Source of the DNA: Odoribacteraceae bacterium
Lineage (GTDB): Bacteria > Bacteroidota > Bacteroidia > Bacteroidales > Marinifilaceae
DNA length: 7,650 nucleotides
NCBI GenBank assembly: GCA_031267995.1
Contig: JAIRXZ010000071.1
Location: 1-7,650 of the forward strand
Direction: 5' to 3'
The notes beneath the pieces were generated by a model. The model was not told where the DNA came from. It was given only the letters and a program-made list of their open reading frames with translations, and did no database searches. The translations under genes were made by a program, and so were the position numbers. This document shows, piece by piece, positions 1 to 6,897 of the stretch (positions are counted from its first letter, which is position 1; every line of letters starts with the position of its first letter).

Positions 1-1973
1 TGCTGAATCTGCTCATCGGAGCCGGCAATAACGATCTTGTCCAGGGGGAAAATCATCTCGTTGCCATCGGGGATGTTAATCTTTTGGTTTCCACGAATAA
101 TACTGATGATATTGACGCCTGTCCGCTGCTTGAAATTCAGCTCGGAGAGAGTTTTTCCGAGGATAGGCGTTTGCCTGGGCACGTCAATCTCCTCCACGTG
201 TATATTCTTGCCCAACAGGAGGCCGCGCACTTGCTGATTGATTGCCTTTCCGCGCTCCTCGAGGCGCTCTCGCTCGGTAAGATTCTCGAGGAATAGCTCC
301 TCCATCCGCTCCGGTCGCCGCCTGAAACCCTCCACGAAGGCCAGCGTCAGCATGATCAGGAAAGAGATCACCACCAGAGTGCCCCGCGCGCCGGGGAACA
401 ACGGCATCAGAACAAAGAGAATCAAAGCCATGCACGTGACCACGCGGAGAAGCGAGAGAGACACCAACAGCCCCTTATAAAAGTGGCTATCCGTCCACAA
501 TCGGCCAAGTTCCTCCTTCACGTGGTGGCGAGGAAGCACCAGTCCGGCCAGGAAAGGCGCCATAAGCGACAGCGTGATGGCCGCGGCCAGGAAAGCTCCC
601 CACGCGCCGGGAATCTCCTCCATGATAAAGGGAATAGCATAACGCTGGGCAAGCAGAATAACGGCCAACGACAAGAGAGTGAAGATAATGACAGTGGTAA
701 GAACGCTTCGCCAAACCTTCGTCCAATCGCTTTGAGTGTTGACATGCTTTTCCCTGAACGCGGAATAACCGTCGATCAGCTTGCGCCAACCGGGCGGAAT
801 CACGCGTTCGAGGGCAGCATAAGCGGGATTGGCAAAGCGGATAAAATAGGGAGTAGTGAAGGTAGTGATGATGGAAACGGTGACAATCATCGGGTAAATC
901 ACGGCATTGATGACGCCGAGTTGCATGCCGAGCGTGGCGATGATAAAGGAAAATTCGCCGATTTGTGCCAGGCTAAAGCCGGATTGTATCGACACCTTCA
1001 GTCCCTCGCCCGAAGCCAGCACGCCAAGCGTGGCAAAGATGACGCGCCCGACCAAGACGACCAACGTGCAAGTCAGAATAATCCAACCCTGTCCCACAAA
1101 GACCTCCGGGGAGAGCATCATCCCCACAGAAACAAAGAAAACGGCACCAAAAAGATTTTTAAGCGGCTCGATAAGGTGTTCAACGCGGCGAGACTCGATA
1201 GACTCGGCCAGTATCGACCCCATAATGAAGGCGCCAAGGGCAGCAGAGAAACCGGCAGTGTTGGCCAACAGCACCATGCCAAGACAAAGGGCAACAGCGA
1301 CAATCAACAGCATCTCATCATTCAGGAACCGCTTGAAATGCTTCAAGAGACTTGGAACAATGTAAATCCCCCCCACGAACCAAACGACAATAAAGAAAAC
1401 AAGTCGCAAAACATTTTCCACGAGTTCCACGCCGGCAAAGTGCTTGCTCACGGCCACGGTAGAGAGCAGCACCATCATCAGGATAGCCGCCAGATCCTCC
1501 ACGATAAGCATCCCGAAAACAATCCCGGCAAACTTCTTCTTTTGCAGCCCCATGTCCCCGAACGCCTTGATAATAATCGTAGTGGAAGACATAGACAACA
1601 TCCCGCCCAGGAATATAGACTCCATGTGCGTCCAACCGATCAGTTGTCCAAGCAGGTACCCCACGGCAATCATCGCCCCCATATTAATCAGCGTGGCGAT
1701 AGAAGCAGTGCCGCCCACCGTCACCAACTTCTTGAAACTAAACTCCAAGCCCAGGGCAAAGAGCAGGAAAATTATGCCGATATCCGCCCACACCTGCACG
1801 TTACCGGGATCGGCCACCGACGGCAGCAGGTAAAAGTGCGGACTAATAAGAAAACCGGCCACGATATAGCCAAGTACAACGGGCTGTTTCAACCACTTAA
1901 ACAAAATGGTGATAACGCCGGCAGTGGTAAGAATAAGCGCGAGATCGCTGATCAAAGGTGCAAGATGTGACAT
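1..1973 (-). CDS. Kef-type cation:proton antiporter with C-terminal TrkA-C domain (3' end cut by window edge)
   Basis: Inner-membrane monovalent cation:proton antiporter of the CPA2 family (Kef/NapA-like), expected to exchange K+ or Na+ for protons. The frame is open on the minus strand from ATG at 1973 to the left edge, giving 657 visible residues (start MSHLAPLISD). Residues about 8-380 form the multi-spanning exchanger domain: VVLGYIVAGFLISP near 32-45, LFALGLEF near 71-78, LIVED at 156-160 (D160 aligns with the ion-binding aspartate of the family), FFVSVGMMLSP near 279-289 and AQIGEFSFII near 336-345. A second hydrophobic block at about 422-548 has roughly four segments. Residues from about 586 (GLLLGKNIHVEEIDVP...) look like a TrkA-C/RCK-C regulatory domain, which is truncated by the edge; no TrkA-N Rossmann domain is visible before it. 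No Shine-Dalgarno is seen, as usual in Bacteroidota. The transported ion is not determined. It is divergent from marC. Confidence 0.93.
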   Translation of the reverse strand, partial: MSHLAPLISDLALILTTAGVITILFKWLKQPVVLGYIVAGFLISPHFYLLPSVADPGNVQVWADIGIIFLLFALGLEFSFKKLVTVGGTASIATLINMGAMIAVGYLLGQLIGWTHMESIFLGGMLSMSSTTIIIKAFGDMGLQKKKFAGIVFGMLIVEDLAAILMMVLLSTVAVSKHFAGVELVENVLRLVFFIVVWFVGGIYIVPSLLKHFKRFLNDEMLLIVAVALCLGMVLLANTAGFSAALGAFIMGSILAESIESRRVEHLIEPLKNLFGAVFFVSVGMMLSPEVFVGQGWIILTCTLVVLVGRVIFATLGVLASGEGLKVSIQSGFSLAQIGEFSFIIATLGMQLGVINAVIYPMIVTVSIITTFTTPYFIRFANPAYAALERVIPPGWRKLIDGYSAFREKHVNTQSDWTKVWRSVLTTVIIFTLLSLAVILLAQRYAIPFIMEEIPGAWGAFLAAAITLSLMAPFLAGLVLPRHHVKEELGRLWTDSHFYKGLLVSLSLLRVVTCMALILFVLMPLFPGARGTLVVISFLIMLTLAFVEGFRRRPERMEELFLENLTERERLEERGKAINQQVRGLLLGKNIHVEEIDVPRQTPILGKTLSELNFKQRTGVNIISIIRGNQKINIPDGNEMIFPLDKIVIAGSDEQIQ

Positions 1974-2124
1974 GTACTAATTATTTTGGTGATGGATGTG
2001 GGTTACCCGCCCGCCCCGCCGCCGCGGGAAAGCGCCGCGAGCGGACGTCGACGCGACCAAAAGCAAGAGGCCGACAGCAGCGACAATGTGACTCCGTTGT
2101 TCCATGTTTCGTTGTTTCAGGGCA

Positions 2125-2154
2125 CGAATATACGGGAATTTCCGGTAAACACAA
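2125..2154 (-). promoter_or_regulatory. Candidate Bacteroidetes-type promoter for the antiporter gene
   Basis: Read on the minus strand, TTG (2154-2152) is followed after 19 bases by TATATTCG (2132-2125). This fits the Bacteroidetes consensus TTG-N19/20-TAnnTTTG with one mismatch in the -7 box. The implied transcription start is near 2118, which gives a leader of about 145 nt before the ATG at 1973. That leader contains a very GC-rich stretch around 2008-2042. This is a motif match by eye; the mismatch and long leader make it uncertain. Confidence 0.4.
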
Positions 2155-2180
2155 TCGCCCGAAGCCAAGCGGGTGGCCAC

Positions 2181-2211
2181 TTGTGGAAGTCAATCGCCTT
2201 ACCTATCTTCG
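2181..2211 (+). promoter_or_regulatory. Candidate Bacteroidetes-type promoter for marC
   Basis: TTG at 2181-2183 is followed after 20 bases by TATCTTCG at 2204-2211, one mismatch from TAnnTTTG. The implied start near 2218 leaves a leader of about 17 nt before the marC ATG at 2235. It lies back to back with the antiporter promoter candidate, and both share the TAnnTTCG variant of the -7 box. Confidence 0.45.
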
Positions 2212-2212
2212 C

Positions 2213-2226
2213 GTATTCACGAATAC
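2213..2226. promoter_or_regulatory. Short inverted repeat at the marC transcription start
   Basis: GTATTC-AC-GAATAC is a perfect 6-bp inverted repeat with a 2-nt gap, immediately downstream of the candidate marC -7 box. It shares CACGAATA (2218-2225) with a direct copy at 2123-2130 that overlaps the candidate antiporter -7 box. A shared operator is possible, but sequences this short can arise by chance. Confidence 0.25.
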
Positions 2227-2234
2227 ATATAACC

Positions 2235-2837
2235 ATGAATTACCTCAACGCGATTAGCCTGAAAGAGATCGTCAGCGCCTTCATGGTGCTGTTCGCCGTG
2301 ATTGACATCATCGGTTCGGTGCCGATTATCTTGCAGATACAGGAGCGGGGCAGCCCCATTTACCCCTTCCGCGCGGCGGTATTATCGTTGATCGTGCTGG
2401 TATCATTCCTGTTCATCGGCGAGGTAGTGTTGGGACTATTCAGCGTGGACATATCCTCCTTCGCGGTAGCGGGAGCGCTGGTAATCTTCGTGTTGGCCTG
2501 CGAGATGATCTTCGGCATAGAGATCTTCAAAAACGACGGCCCTCCGGGATCCTCCACCGTCGTACCGCTTGTATTCCCGCTGATTGCCGGCGCCGGGACG
2601 CTCACCACGCTCATCTCGTTGCGCGCGGAATACCACGTGATCAACATCCTGGCGGCCATCCTGCTAAACATTTTCGTGATCTTCGCGGTACTCCGGCGGG
2701 TATCATTGGTCGAGCGGATATTCGGGAAAGGAGGCGTCTACCTGTTGCGCAAAGTCTTCGGGATCATCCTCCTGGCAATTTCCGTGAAACTATTCACCTC
2801 CAATTTAGCGATCCTGATCGCGACCCTCCAACGGTAA
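2235..2837 (+). CDS. MarC family integral membrane protein
   Basis: A 200-residue polytopic inner-membrane protein of the MarC (UPF0056) family, whose biochemical role is unsettled; the family was once linked to multiple antibiotic resistance, and this link was later questioned. About six hydrophobic segments are visible, near residues 11-33, 45-69, 74-95, 108-128, 136-153 and 170-196. Family signatures include FAVIDIIGSVPI (20-31), FAVAGALVIFVLACEM (76-91) and the re-entrant-like PLVFPLIAGAGTLTTLI (111-127). The length matches the family's usual 200-220 residues. The frame is open upstream to an ATG at 1986, but those 83 extra residues are hydrophilic and unlike the family. I therefore chose the ATG at 2235 (MNYLNAISLKEI), which sits just after a promoter candidate. 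Its last 33 bp overlap the convergent fucosidase gene. Confidence 0.93.
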   Translation: MNYLNAISLKEIVSAFMVLFAVIDIIGSVPIILQIQERGSPIYPFRAAVLSLIVLVSFLFIGEVVLGLFSVDISSFAVAGALVIFVLACEMIFGIEIFKNDGPPGSSTVVPLVFPLIAGAGTLTTLISLRAEYHVINILAAILLNIFVIFAVLRRVSLVERIFGKGGVYLLRKVFGIILLAISVKLFTSNLAILIATLQR

Positions 2838-4220
2838 CCACGAAAAAGCCACGGCAGGCAAACCGGCAGGCAAGCCCTTGGGCAACGTCACCGTGACGAC
2901 ATTCCCTTTCCGCGTCCACCGCGCCGTTCTCCCCGTCTGCAAGCAAGTTAGGCGGCCACCGGGGAGCGGCGCGTTGCCTTTCCAGGAGACCTGCCGGGGA
3001 ATCGGCTGCCCTTCATCCAGGCAAACAATCGCGTACCGCTTCCCCCCTTCCCGCGCGGCGGTAAACCACGTATCGGCATCCCTGAACACGGGCAAGCTCC
3101 GCGTATTATAAATCGCCTCCCCGTTGGCGCCGAGCCATTTCCCGATCTCCTCCATCCGGGCGACGACCTCTTCCGGCAACGTCCCGTCCGGCTTGGGGCC
3201 TATGCCCAGCAACAAATTCCCCCCTTTGGCAACAATCTCGACCAGAATATGAATCACCTCCGCCGGCGACTTGTAAACATCCGTGGGCACGTACCCCCAA
3301 TCATTTCCCAGGGGGATGCAACTCTCCCACGGATCCTCCTCGCGTTCCGCCGGAATGCCCCTCTCCGGTGTCCGGTAATTCTCGAACTCGCCCGGCACCG
3401 TCCTGTCAACAATCAGGATACTTGGCTGGTAGCCGCGTGCCATTGCCGCTATCCGGGGCATATCCACGCTCGCCCCGCGCCCCGGCCGCACCCAGCCGCC
3501 ATCGAGCCACAGGATATCAATCCGACCGTAATCGCCGTTCATCAACTCCTCGATCTGCTTAAAAGTAAACTCCTTGAACTGATTCCAGCGCCAGGGATTC
3601 TTTTCGATACTATAATTATGGCGCCGACTGGGCGTCGCGTACCTGTCCCACCAATAATAAGGCGAGTGCCAATCCGGCTTTGAAAAATAAGCCCCCACCA
3701 TGTAATCCTCCCGGCGGAAAGCATCAAAAACCCACTTCGCCGCGTTCGCCCTCGGATCATCCTTGAACGCCCCGTGCATGATAGAAAAATCGCTCTGCCG
3801 CGTATCAAAAAGGGCAAACCCGTCGTGATGCTTCGTCGTGAAAACCACGTAATTCATCCCCGCCCGCTTGCCGGCGCGCGCCCACGCCGAGGGATCAAAA
3901 CGCTCAGGCTTGAACGCGTCAATCGTCGCCCAGTACGCCCGCTTGTACGCGTCGTAGGATACGGCGCTATCGCGAGGAATCCAATCCTCCTCCTCCGAGC
4001 AAATCGACCACGACTCCACGATGCCAAGTTGCGAATACAACCCCCAATGAATCAGCATCCCGAACTTCAAATCCTGCCAAGCCTCCAGCCGTTCGCGCAC
4101 CGCCGGATCCGTTGGCCACTCGTACGCGCTCGACTGCCCGTGCGCGAAAGTCTGCGCCACCGACCGCCCGGGAAGCGCCATGCCCCCCAGCATCAAAAAA
4201 ACAACAACCGTCTTCTTCAT
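2805..4220 (-). CDS. Secreted alpha-L-fucosidase, glycoside hydrolase family 29
   Basis: A 471-residue retaining exo-fucosidase that should release terminal L-fucose from glycans in the periplasm or outside the cell. Residues 1 to about 23 are a signal peptide (MKKTVVVFLMLGGMA, probable cleavage after SVAQ) with no lipobox cysteine, so it is soluble rather than a lipoprotein. GH29 marks in order: FGMLIHWGLYS (53-63), MNYVVFTTKHHDGFALFD (122-139), WVFDAFR (163-169) and DILWLDGGW (235-243). D240 is the expected nucleophile, and E286 in NYRTPERGIP is a candidate acid/base by position (inference). The (beta/alpha)8 domain ends near 370 and about 100 residues of beta-rich C-terminal domain follow (ITY-like folds common in GH29). 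It begins 3 bp after the stop of the TPR gene, so it is probably translated from the same mRNA. No SusC/SusD or fucose-use genes are in view, so substrate and linkage cannot be inferred. The stop codon lies inside marC. Confidence 0.94.
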   Translation of the reverse strand: MKKTVVVFLMLGGMALPGRSVAQTFAHGQSSAYEWPTDPAVRERLEAWQDLKFGMLIHWGLYSQLGIVESWSICSEEEDWIPRDSAVSYDAYKRAYWATIDAFKPERFDPSAWARAGKRAGMNYVVFTTKHHDGFALFDTRQSDFSIMHGAFKDDPRANAAKWVFDAFRREDYMVGAYFSKPDWHSPYYWWDRYATPSRRHNYSIEKNPWRWNQFKEFTFKQIEELMNGDYGRIDILWLDGGWVRPGRGASVDMPRIAAMARGYQPSILIVDRTVPGEFENYRTPERGIPAEREEDPWESCIPLGNDWGYVPTDVYKSPAEVIHILVEIVAKGGNLLLGIGPKPDGTLPEEVVARMEEIGKWLGANGEAIYNTRSLPVFRDADTWFTAAREGGKRYAIVCLDEGQPIPRQVSWKGNAPLPGGRLTCLQTGRTARWTRKGNVVTVTLPKGLPAGLPAVAFSWLPLEGRDQDR

Positions 4221-4223
4221 ACA

Positions 4224-4889
4224 CTATCGTTTACAATATTTCGCCAGATACTGGTTCACGGAGGTAATCCCCAGCCCCCTGGCCTTCCTCCAATCGGCGC
4301 AAGCCGGCATCGGCTTCCCCGTTTTAAAATACGCGATACCGCGATTGGCATACACCGCCCCGCTCCTGTCGTCCAGCGCGATATAATCGGTATAATCGGC
4401 AATCGCCTCCTCGAACTGATCCAGCTTCAGGTAACAATTCCCGCGATACATGTAATACGCCGAGAGCAGCGGCGCCACGTCCCCCGCCGCCTCCTTCCGC
4501 TTCCCGAACTCGATAGCCAGCGAAAACTCCCTGATAGCCAACGCCGGGTGATTCTCCTTTTGGTGCACCGTACCCAGGTAATAACACATCTCGTCGTCCC
4601 CCGGGAAAATCGCCTTCGCCCGCGTCAGGTGCCCCTTCAGCAGCCCCGTTTGGTTAGAATTAAAACAAGCCTGCACGAGACTCGCGTAAATATCCCTCGA
4701 ATCCGGCGTCCTCTCCAACGCCTTCAGCAGCTTCTCCACGGCGCCCTTGTAATCCCCGTTATCGGAGCACGCCATCGCCTCGTTATACAAGTCAACCGTC
4801 TGTTCATCAAGGATTGTCTCCCCTTCCTGCGCCGTGGCGCCCGTCGCCGTCGCCAGCAGGATCATCAATACAAAACCACTCTTTTTCAT
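4224..4889 (-). CDS. Secreted tetratricopeptide-repeat protein
   Basis: A 221-residue exported TPR protein; TPR units bind protein partners, and the partner here is unknown. Residues 1-20 are a signal peptide (MKKSGFVLMILLATATGATA, cleavage likely before QEGE) without a lipobox cysteine. TPR-like helical pairs run at about 31-64 (LYNEAMACSDNGDYKGAVEKL), 65-98, 99-129 (YYLGTVHQKENHPALAIREF), 142-175 (YYMYRGNCYLKLDQFEEAIADY) and 176-207 (VYANRGIAYFKTGKPMPACADW). The ending (ACADWRKARGLG ... YCKR) is typical of short Bacteroidota TPR proteins, in which a cysteine pair (C197, C219) closes the last repeat. It is the promoter-proximal gene of a two-gene unit, and the fucosidase ATG follows after 3 bp. 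A link to glycan handling rests only on that pairing. Confidence 0.88.
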   Translation of the reverse strand: MKKSGFVLMILLATATGATAQEGETILDEQTVDLYNEAMACSDNGDYKGAVEKLLKALERTPDSRDIYASLVQACFNSNQTGLLKGHLTRAKAIFPGDDEMCYYLGTVHQKENHPALAIREFSLAIEFGKRKEAAGDVAPLLSAYYMYRGNCYLKLDQFEEAIADYTDYIALDDRSGAVYANRGIAYFKTGKPMPACADWRKARGLGITSVNQYLAKYCKR

Positions 4890-4929
4890 ACGTTGATAAA
4901 TAGATTTAACACCATGTTTGTTGGGATGT

Positions 4930-4960
4930 CAAAAATAGATAAAAAAACGGAAACGCGCAA
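4930..4960 (-). promoter_or_regulatory. Bacteroidetes-type promoter for the TPR-fucosidase operon
   Basis: On the minus strand, TTG (4960-4958) is followed after 20 bases by TATTTTTG (4937-4930), an exact match to the TAnnTTTG -7 consensus at the expected spacing. The implied start is near 4923, which leaves a leader of about 34 nt, A/T-rich and without a Shine-Dalgarno, before the ATG at 4889. It is the best promoter match in the window. Confidence 0.6.
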
Positions 4961-5033
4961 GATCGCCCCCACCGGCCGCGGCATCTCCCCCGGTGACGCG
5001 CCGGCACGCGCCTGAAAAACCATTTTATTTTGC

Positions 5034-5041
5034 TACCTTGC
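5034..5041 (+). promoter_or_regulatory. Candidate -7 box for the enolase gene
   Basis: TACCTTGC at 5034-5041 resembles the TAnnTTTGc -7 box of Bacteroidota promoters with one T missing. It lies 40 bp before the enolase ATG, after an A/T-rich stretch (5016-5032). No TTG is found at the usual distance upstream, so only the -7 half is supported. The leader that follows (5060-5081) is A-rich, a usual feature of well-translated Bacteroidota mRNAs. Confidence 0.35.
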
Positions 5042-5081
5042 GCCGATATTCTCAGTTACTAATCATTAAAAATCAACAAGG

Positions 5082-6365
5082 ATGTATATCACGGAAATTA
5101 TCGGGCGGGAGATTCTCGATTCGAGAGGAAACCCGACAGTCGAAGTAGACGTCGTGCTGGAAAGCGGCGTCATGGGGCGCGCCGCCGTACCCTCCGGCGC
5201 CTCGACGGGCGAAAACGAAGCCCTCGAACTGCGCGACGGCGACGCCACCCGCTACAACGGGAAAGGTGTGACACAGGCCGTCAACAACATCAACACCGTC
5301 ATCGCCGACGCCCTCCTCGGCATGAAAGTCACCGACCAGGTGGGCATCGACCGCCTGCTGATCGAACTCGACGGCACCGACACCAAGAGCAACCTCGGCG
5401 CCAACGCCCTCCTCGGCGTCTCCCTCGCCTGCGCCCGGGCAGCCGCCACCGCCCTGGAAATCCCCCTCTACCGCTACATCGGCGGCGTCAACGCCAAGGT
5501 TTTGCCCGTCCCCATGATGAACATCATCAACGGCGGCTCGCACTCCGACGCCCCCATCGCCTTCCAGGAGTTCATGATCCGTCCCGTGGGCGCCCCCTCC
5601 TTCCGCGAGGCGCTGCGCATGGGCGCCGAAGTAGTCCACGGCCTCAACAAAGTGCTGCACGACCGCGGCCTCAGCACCGCCGTCGGTGACGAGGGCGGAT
5701 TCGCCCCCGCGCTGAAAGGAACAGAGGACGCCCTCGAAAGCATCCTAACTGCCATCCGCAACGCCGGTTACGAGCCGGGACAGGACGTCATGATTGGCCT
5801 CGACTGCGCCGCCTCAGAGTTTTTCCGCGACGGCGCGTATGACTACACCAAGTTCGAGGGGAAAAACGGGGCGAAACGCACCCCCGACGAACAGGTTGAT
5901 TACCTGGAGCAACTGATTGCCAAGTACCCCATCGACTCCATCGAGGACGGCATGGCGGAAAACGACTGGAAAGGATGGCGCGCCCTCACCGAACGCGTCG
6001 GCGATCGCTGCCAACTCGTCGGCGACGACCTCTTCGTCACCAACGTGCAGTACCTCAAAAAGGGCATCGACACGGGATGCGCCAACTCCATCCTCATCAA
6101 GGTGAACCAGATAGGAACGCTCACGGAGACCCTGGACGCCATCGACATGGCACACCGCGCCGGCTACACCTCCGTCACCTCGCACCGGTCGGGCGAAACG
6201 GAGGACGCCACCATTGCCGACATCGCCGTGGCCACCAACTCGGGGCAAATCAAAACCGGGTCGCTGAGCCGATCCGACCGCATGGCCAAGTACAACCAAC
6301 TGCTTCGTATAGAGGAGGAACTTGGCGAAAGCGCCCAATTCCACGGCCGACGCTTCAACAAGTAG
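5082..6365 (+). CDS. eno: Enolase (phosphopyruvate hydratase)
   Basis: Cytoplasmic glycolytic enzyme that converts 2-phosphoglycerate to phosphoenolpyruvate, normally a Mg2+-dependent dimer. It is 427 residues, normal for bacterial enolase. The N-terminal domain starts with YITEIIGREILDSRGNPTVE and carries the mobile SGAST loop (39-43). In the barrel: H154 in GGSHSDAPIAFQEF, general acid/base E204 in VGDEGGFAP, metal ligands D241 (GLDCAASE), E288 (SIEDGM) and D315 (GDDLFVT), catalytic K340 in ILIKVNQIGTLTET, H368 in SHRSGETED and K391. All key residues are intact. The ATG at 5082 gives the canonical N-terminus. Codon use is strongly biased to C-ending codons, more than in the antiporter gene, as expected for high expression. 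It is monocistronic, with a strong hairpin 137 nt after the stop. The stop codon TAG is itself part of a GTAGGGGCG repeat motif. Confidence 0.99.
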   Translation: MYITEIIGREILDSRGNPTVEVDVVLESGVMGRAAVPSGASTGENEALELRDGDATRYNGKGVTQAVNNINTVIADALLGMKVTDQVGIDRLLIELDGTDTKSNLGANALLGVSLACARAAATALEIPLYRYIGGVNAKVLPVPMMNIINGGSHSDAPIAFQEFMIRPVGAPSFREALRMGAEVVHGLNKVLHDRGLSTAVGDEGGFAPALKGTEDALESILTAIRNAGYEPGQDVMIGLDCAASEFFRDGAYDYTKFEGKNGAKRTPDEQVDYLEQLIAKYPIDSIEDGMAENDWKGWRALTERVGDRCQLVGDDLFVTNVQYLKKGIDTGCANSILIKVNQIGTLTETLDAIDMAHRAGYTSVTSHRSGETEDATIADIAVATNSGQIKTGSLSRSDRMAKYNQLLRIEEELGESAQFHGRRFNK

Positions 6366-6395
6366 GGGCGTTATTCGCGCGGGCGCGGGCCGCTG

Positions 6396-6422
6396 TCGCG
6401 CGACGGGAGGCCTCCCGCGCGA
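6396..6422. repeat. GC-rich palindrome downstream of enolase
   Basis: CGGGAGGCCTCCCG (6404-6417) is a perfect 14-bp palindrome. The arms extend as TCGCGCG on the left and CGCGCGA on the right, with a 3-nt bulge on the left. It would form a stable hairpin in the enolase 3' untranslated region but lacks a T-run, so it is not a classical terminator. Confidence 0.6.
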
Positions 6423-6431
6423 TAGAAACTC

Positions 6432-6485
6432 CCCGGTCGGCCGGTGGCGCGAAGCCTTCCCGGTCGGCCGGCGGCGCGAAACCTT
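6432..6485. repeat. 27-bp tandem duplication (two copies)
   Basis: Two adjacent 27-bp units (6432-6458 and 6459-6485), each starting CCCGGTCGGCCGG and ending in CCTT, match at 25 of 27 positions. A third partial start (CCCGCCGCG) follows at 6486. Most likely a simple slippage product within the enolase 3' untranslated region. Confidence 0.8.
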
Positions 6486-6501
6486 CCCGCCGCGTTGCTG
6501 T

Positions 6502-6544
6502 AAACTCCTGGCTTGCAACCCCTGCAAGCCGGGAGTTTTCGTTT
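6502..6544 (+). terminator. Intrinsic terminator of the enolase transcript
   Basis: AAACTCCTGGCTTGCA (6502-6517) pairs with TGCAAGCCGGGAGTTT (6523-6538). The stem is 16 bp with one U.G wobble and a 5-nt loop (ACCCC), followed by T-rich TTTTCGTTT (6536-6544). It lies 137 nt after the enolase stop in the correct orientation. The AAACTCC arm also gives an A-run on the other strand, so it may act in both directions. Confidence 0.8.
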
Positions 6545-6667
6545 GGCGGGGCGGCCATCTCCCCGCGAAAGGCGCCCCCCGCCCGCGAGGGGCACCCCTA
6601 CAACATGTCGTCAAAACGCGCGTACGGGAAAGGGCGCGCGCGGAGATGCGTCCCCACGTTTTCGCTG

Positions 6668-6688
6668 GCGCGGGCTTGTAGCCCGTGC
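6668..6688. repeat. Short hairpin GCGCGGGCT-TGT-AGCCCGTGC
   Basis: Nine-bp arms with one G.U-type pair and a 3-nt loop. It is one of several small inverted repeats in the gene-free region; no T-run follows. It resembles dispersed intergenic hairpin repeats but occurs only once here. Confidence 0.45.
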
Positions 6689-6712
6689 CTCCACCGGGGA
6701 TTGCACGCCATG

Positions 6713-6788
6713 CTGTAGAGACGTAGCGTGCCACGTCTCACGGTTGTCTCTTACCTATCGTGAGACGTGGCATGCCACGTCTCTACAG
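6713..6788. repeat. 76-bp nested inverted repeat of the CTGTAGAGACG type
   Basis: Arms 6713-6742 and 6759-6788 are 30 bp each, inverted, and differ at 2 positions; the loop is 16 nt (6743-6758). The outer ends are CTGTAGAGACG and CGTCTCTACAG. Each arm is itself palindromic: the right arm contains the perfect AGACGTGGCATGCCACGTCT, and the left arm has the same core with two changes. The piece can therefore fold either as one long hairpin or as two short ones. It has no T-run tail and no coding content. It looks like a REP- or MITE-like intergenic element. Confidence 0.85.
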
Positions 6789-6801
6789 AGATCGTGACGC
6801 G

Positions 6802-6836
6802 CGGGAAAGGGCGCGGGCTAACGCGGGAAAGGGCAC
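6802..6836. repeat. Recurring CGGGAAAGGGCGC module
   Basis: CGGGAAAGGGCGC at 6802-6814 and CGGGAAAGGGCAC at 6824-6836 are 22 bp apart. Further copies lie at 6625-6637 and 7342-7354, and the variant CGGGGAAGGGCGA occurs twice inside the 92-bp repeats. The copies at 6824 and 7342 are both followed by a GCGTGGAG sequence, so they share flanks. The module recurs at or near the borders of the larger hairpin elements. Confidence 0.6.
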
Positions 6837-6897
6837 GCGTGGAGCGGCTCTTTTTTTATTTTCTTCGCTTTTGCCCTCGTCGTGTTCGCTTTCCACG

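Larger units (their letters stand above)
6362..6601. repeat. Segment bracketed by GTAGGGGCG and CACCCCTAC
   Basis: GTAGGGGCG at 6362-6370 (overlapping the last codon and stop of enolase) and the near-inverted CACCCCTAC at 6593-6601 bracket 240 bp. The same pair of ends brackets two shorter segments further right (6900-6988 and 7197-7277). This first segment also contains a CGGGAGG/CCTCCCG palindrome, a 27-bp tandem repeat and the enolase terminator. It may be an older, composite or unrelated case, because the right end has one mismatch. Confidence 0.4.

Noticed and set aside
483..1970. Long plus-strand open frame (495 codons) across the antiporter gene
   Set aside because: Its product is Gln/His/Asn/Arg-rich with no recognisable family. 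The minus-strand frame over the same DNA reads as a full Kef-type antiporter, so this is its antisense shadow.
1986..2234. Extended marC start at 1986 (83 extra residues)
   Set aside because: The extension is hydrophilic and unlike the family, and it would cover the candidate promoters. The ATG at 2235 gives the normal MarC length and N-terminus.
3774..5015. Plus-strand open frame (413 codons) across the fucosidase and TPR genes
   Set aside because: Arg/Pro/His-rich product with no family, running antisense across two clear genes and their intergenic region.
5814..6734. Minus-strand open frame antisense to enolase
   Set aside because: GC-rich coding bias leaves antisense frames open; the product is low-complexity and runs into the repeat region.
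6841..6870. Terminator at the T-rich run after GAGCGGCTC
   Set aside because: The stem is only about three base pairs with a tiny loop, too weak to call despite the T-run, and no gene upstream needs it after the terminator at 6502-6544.
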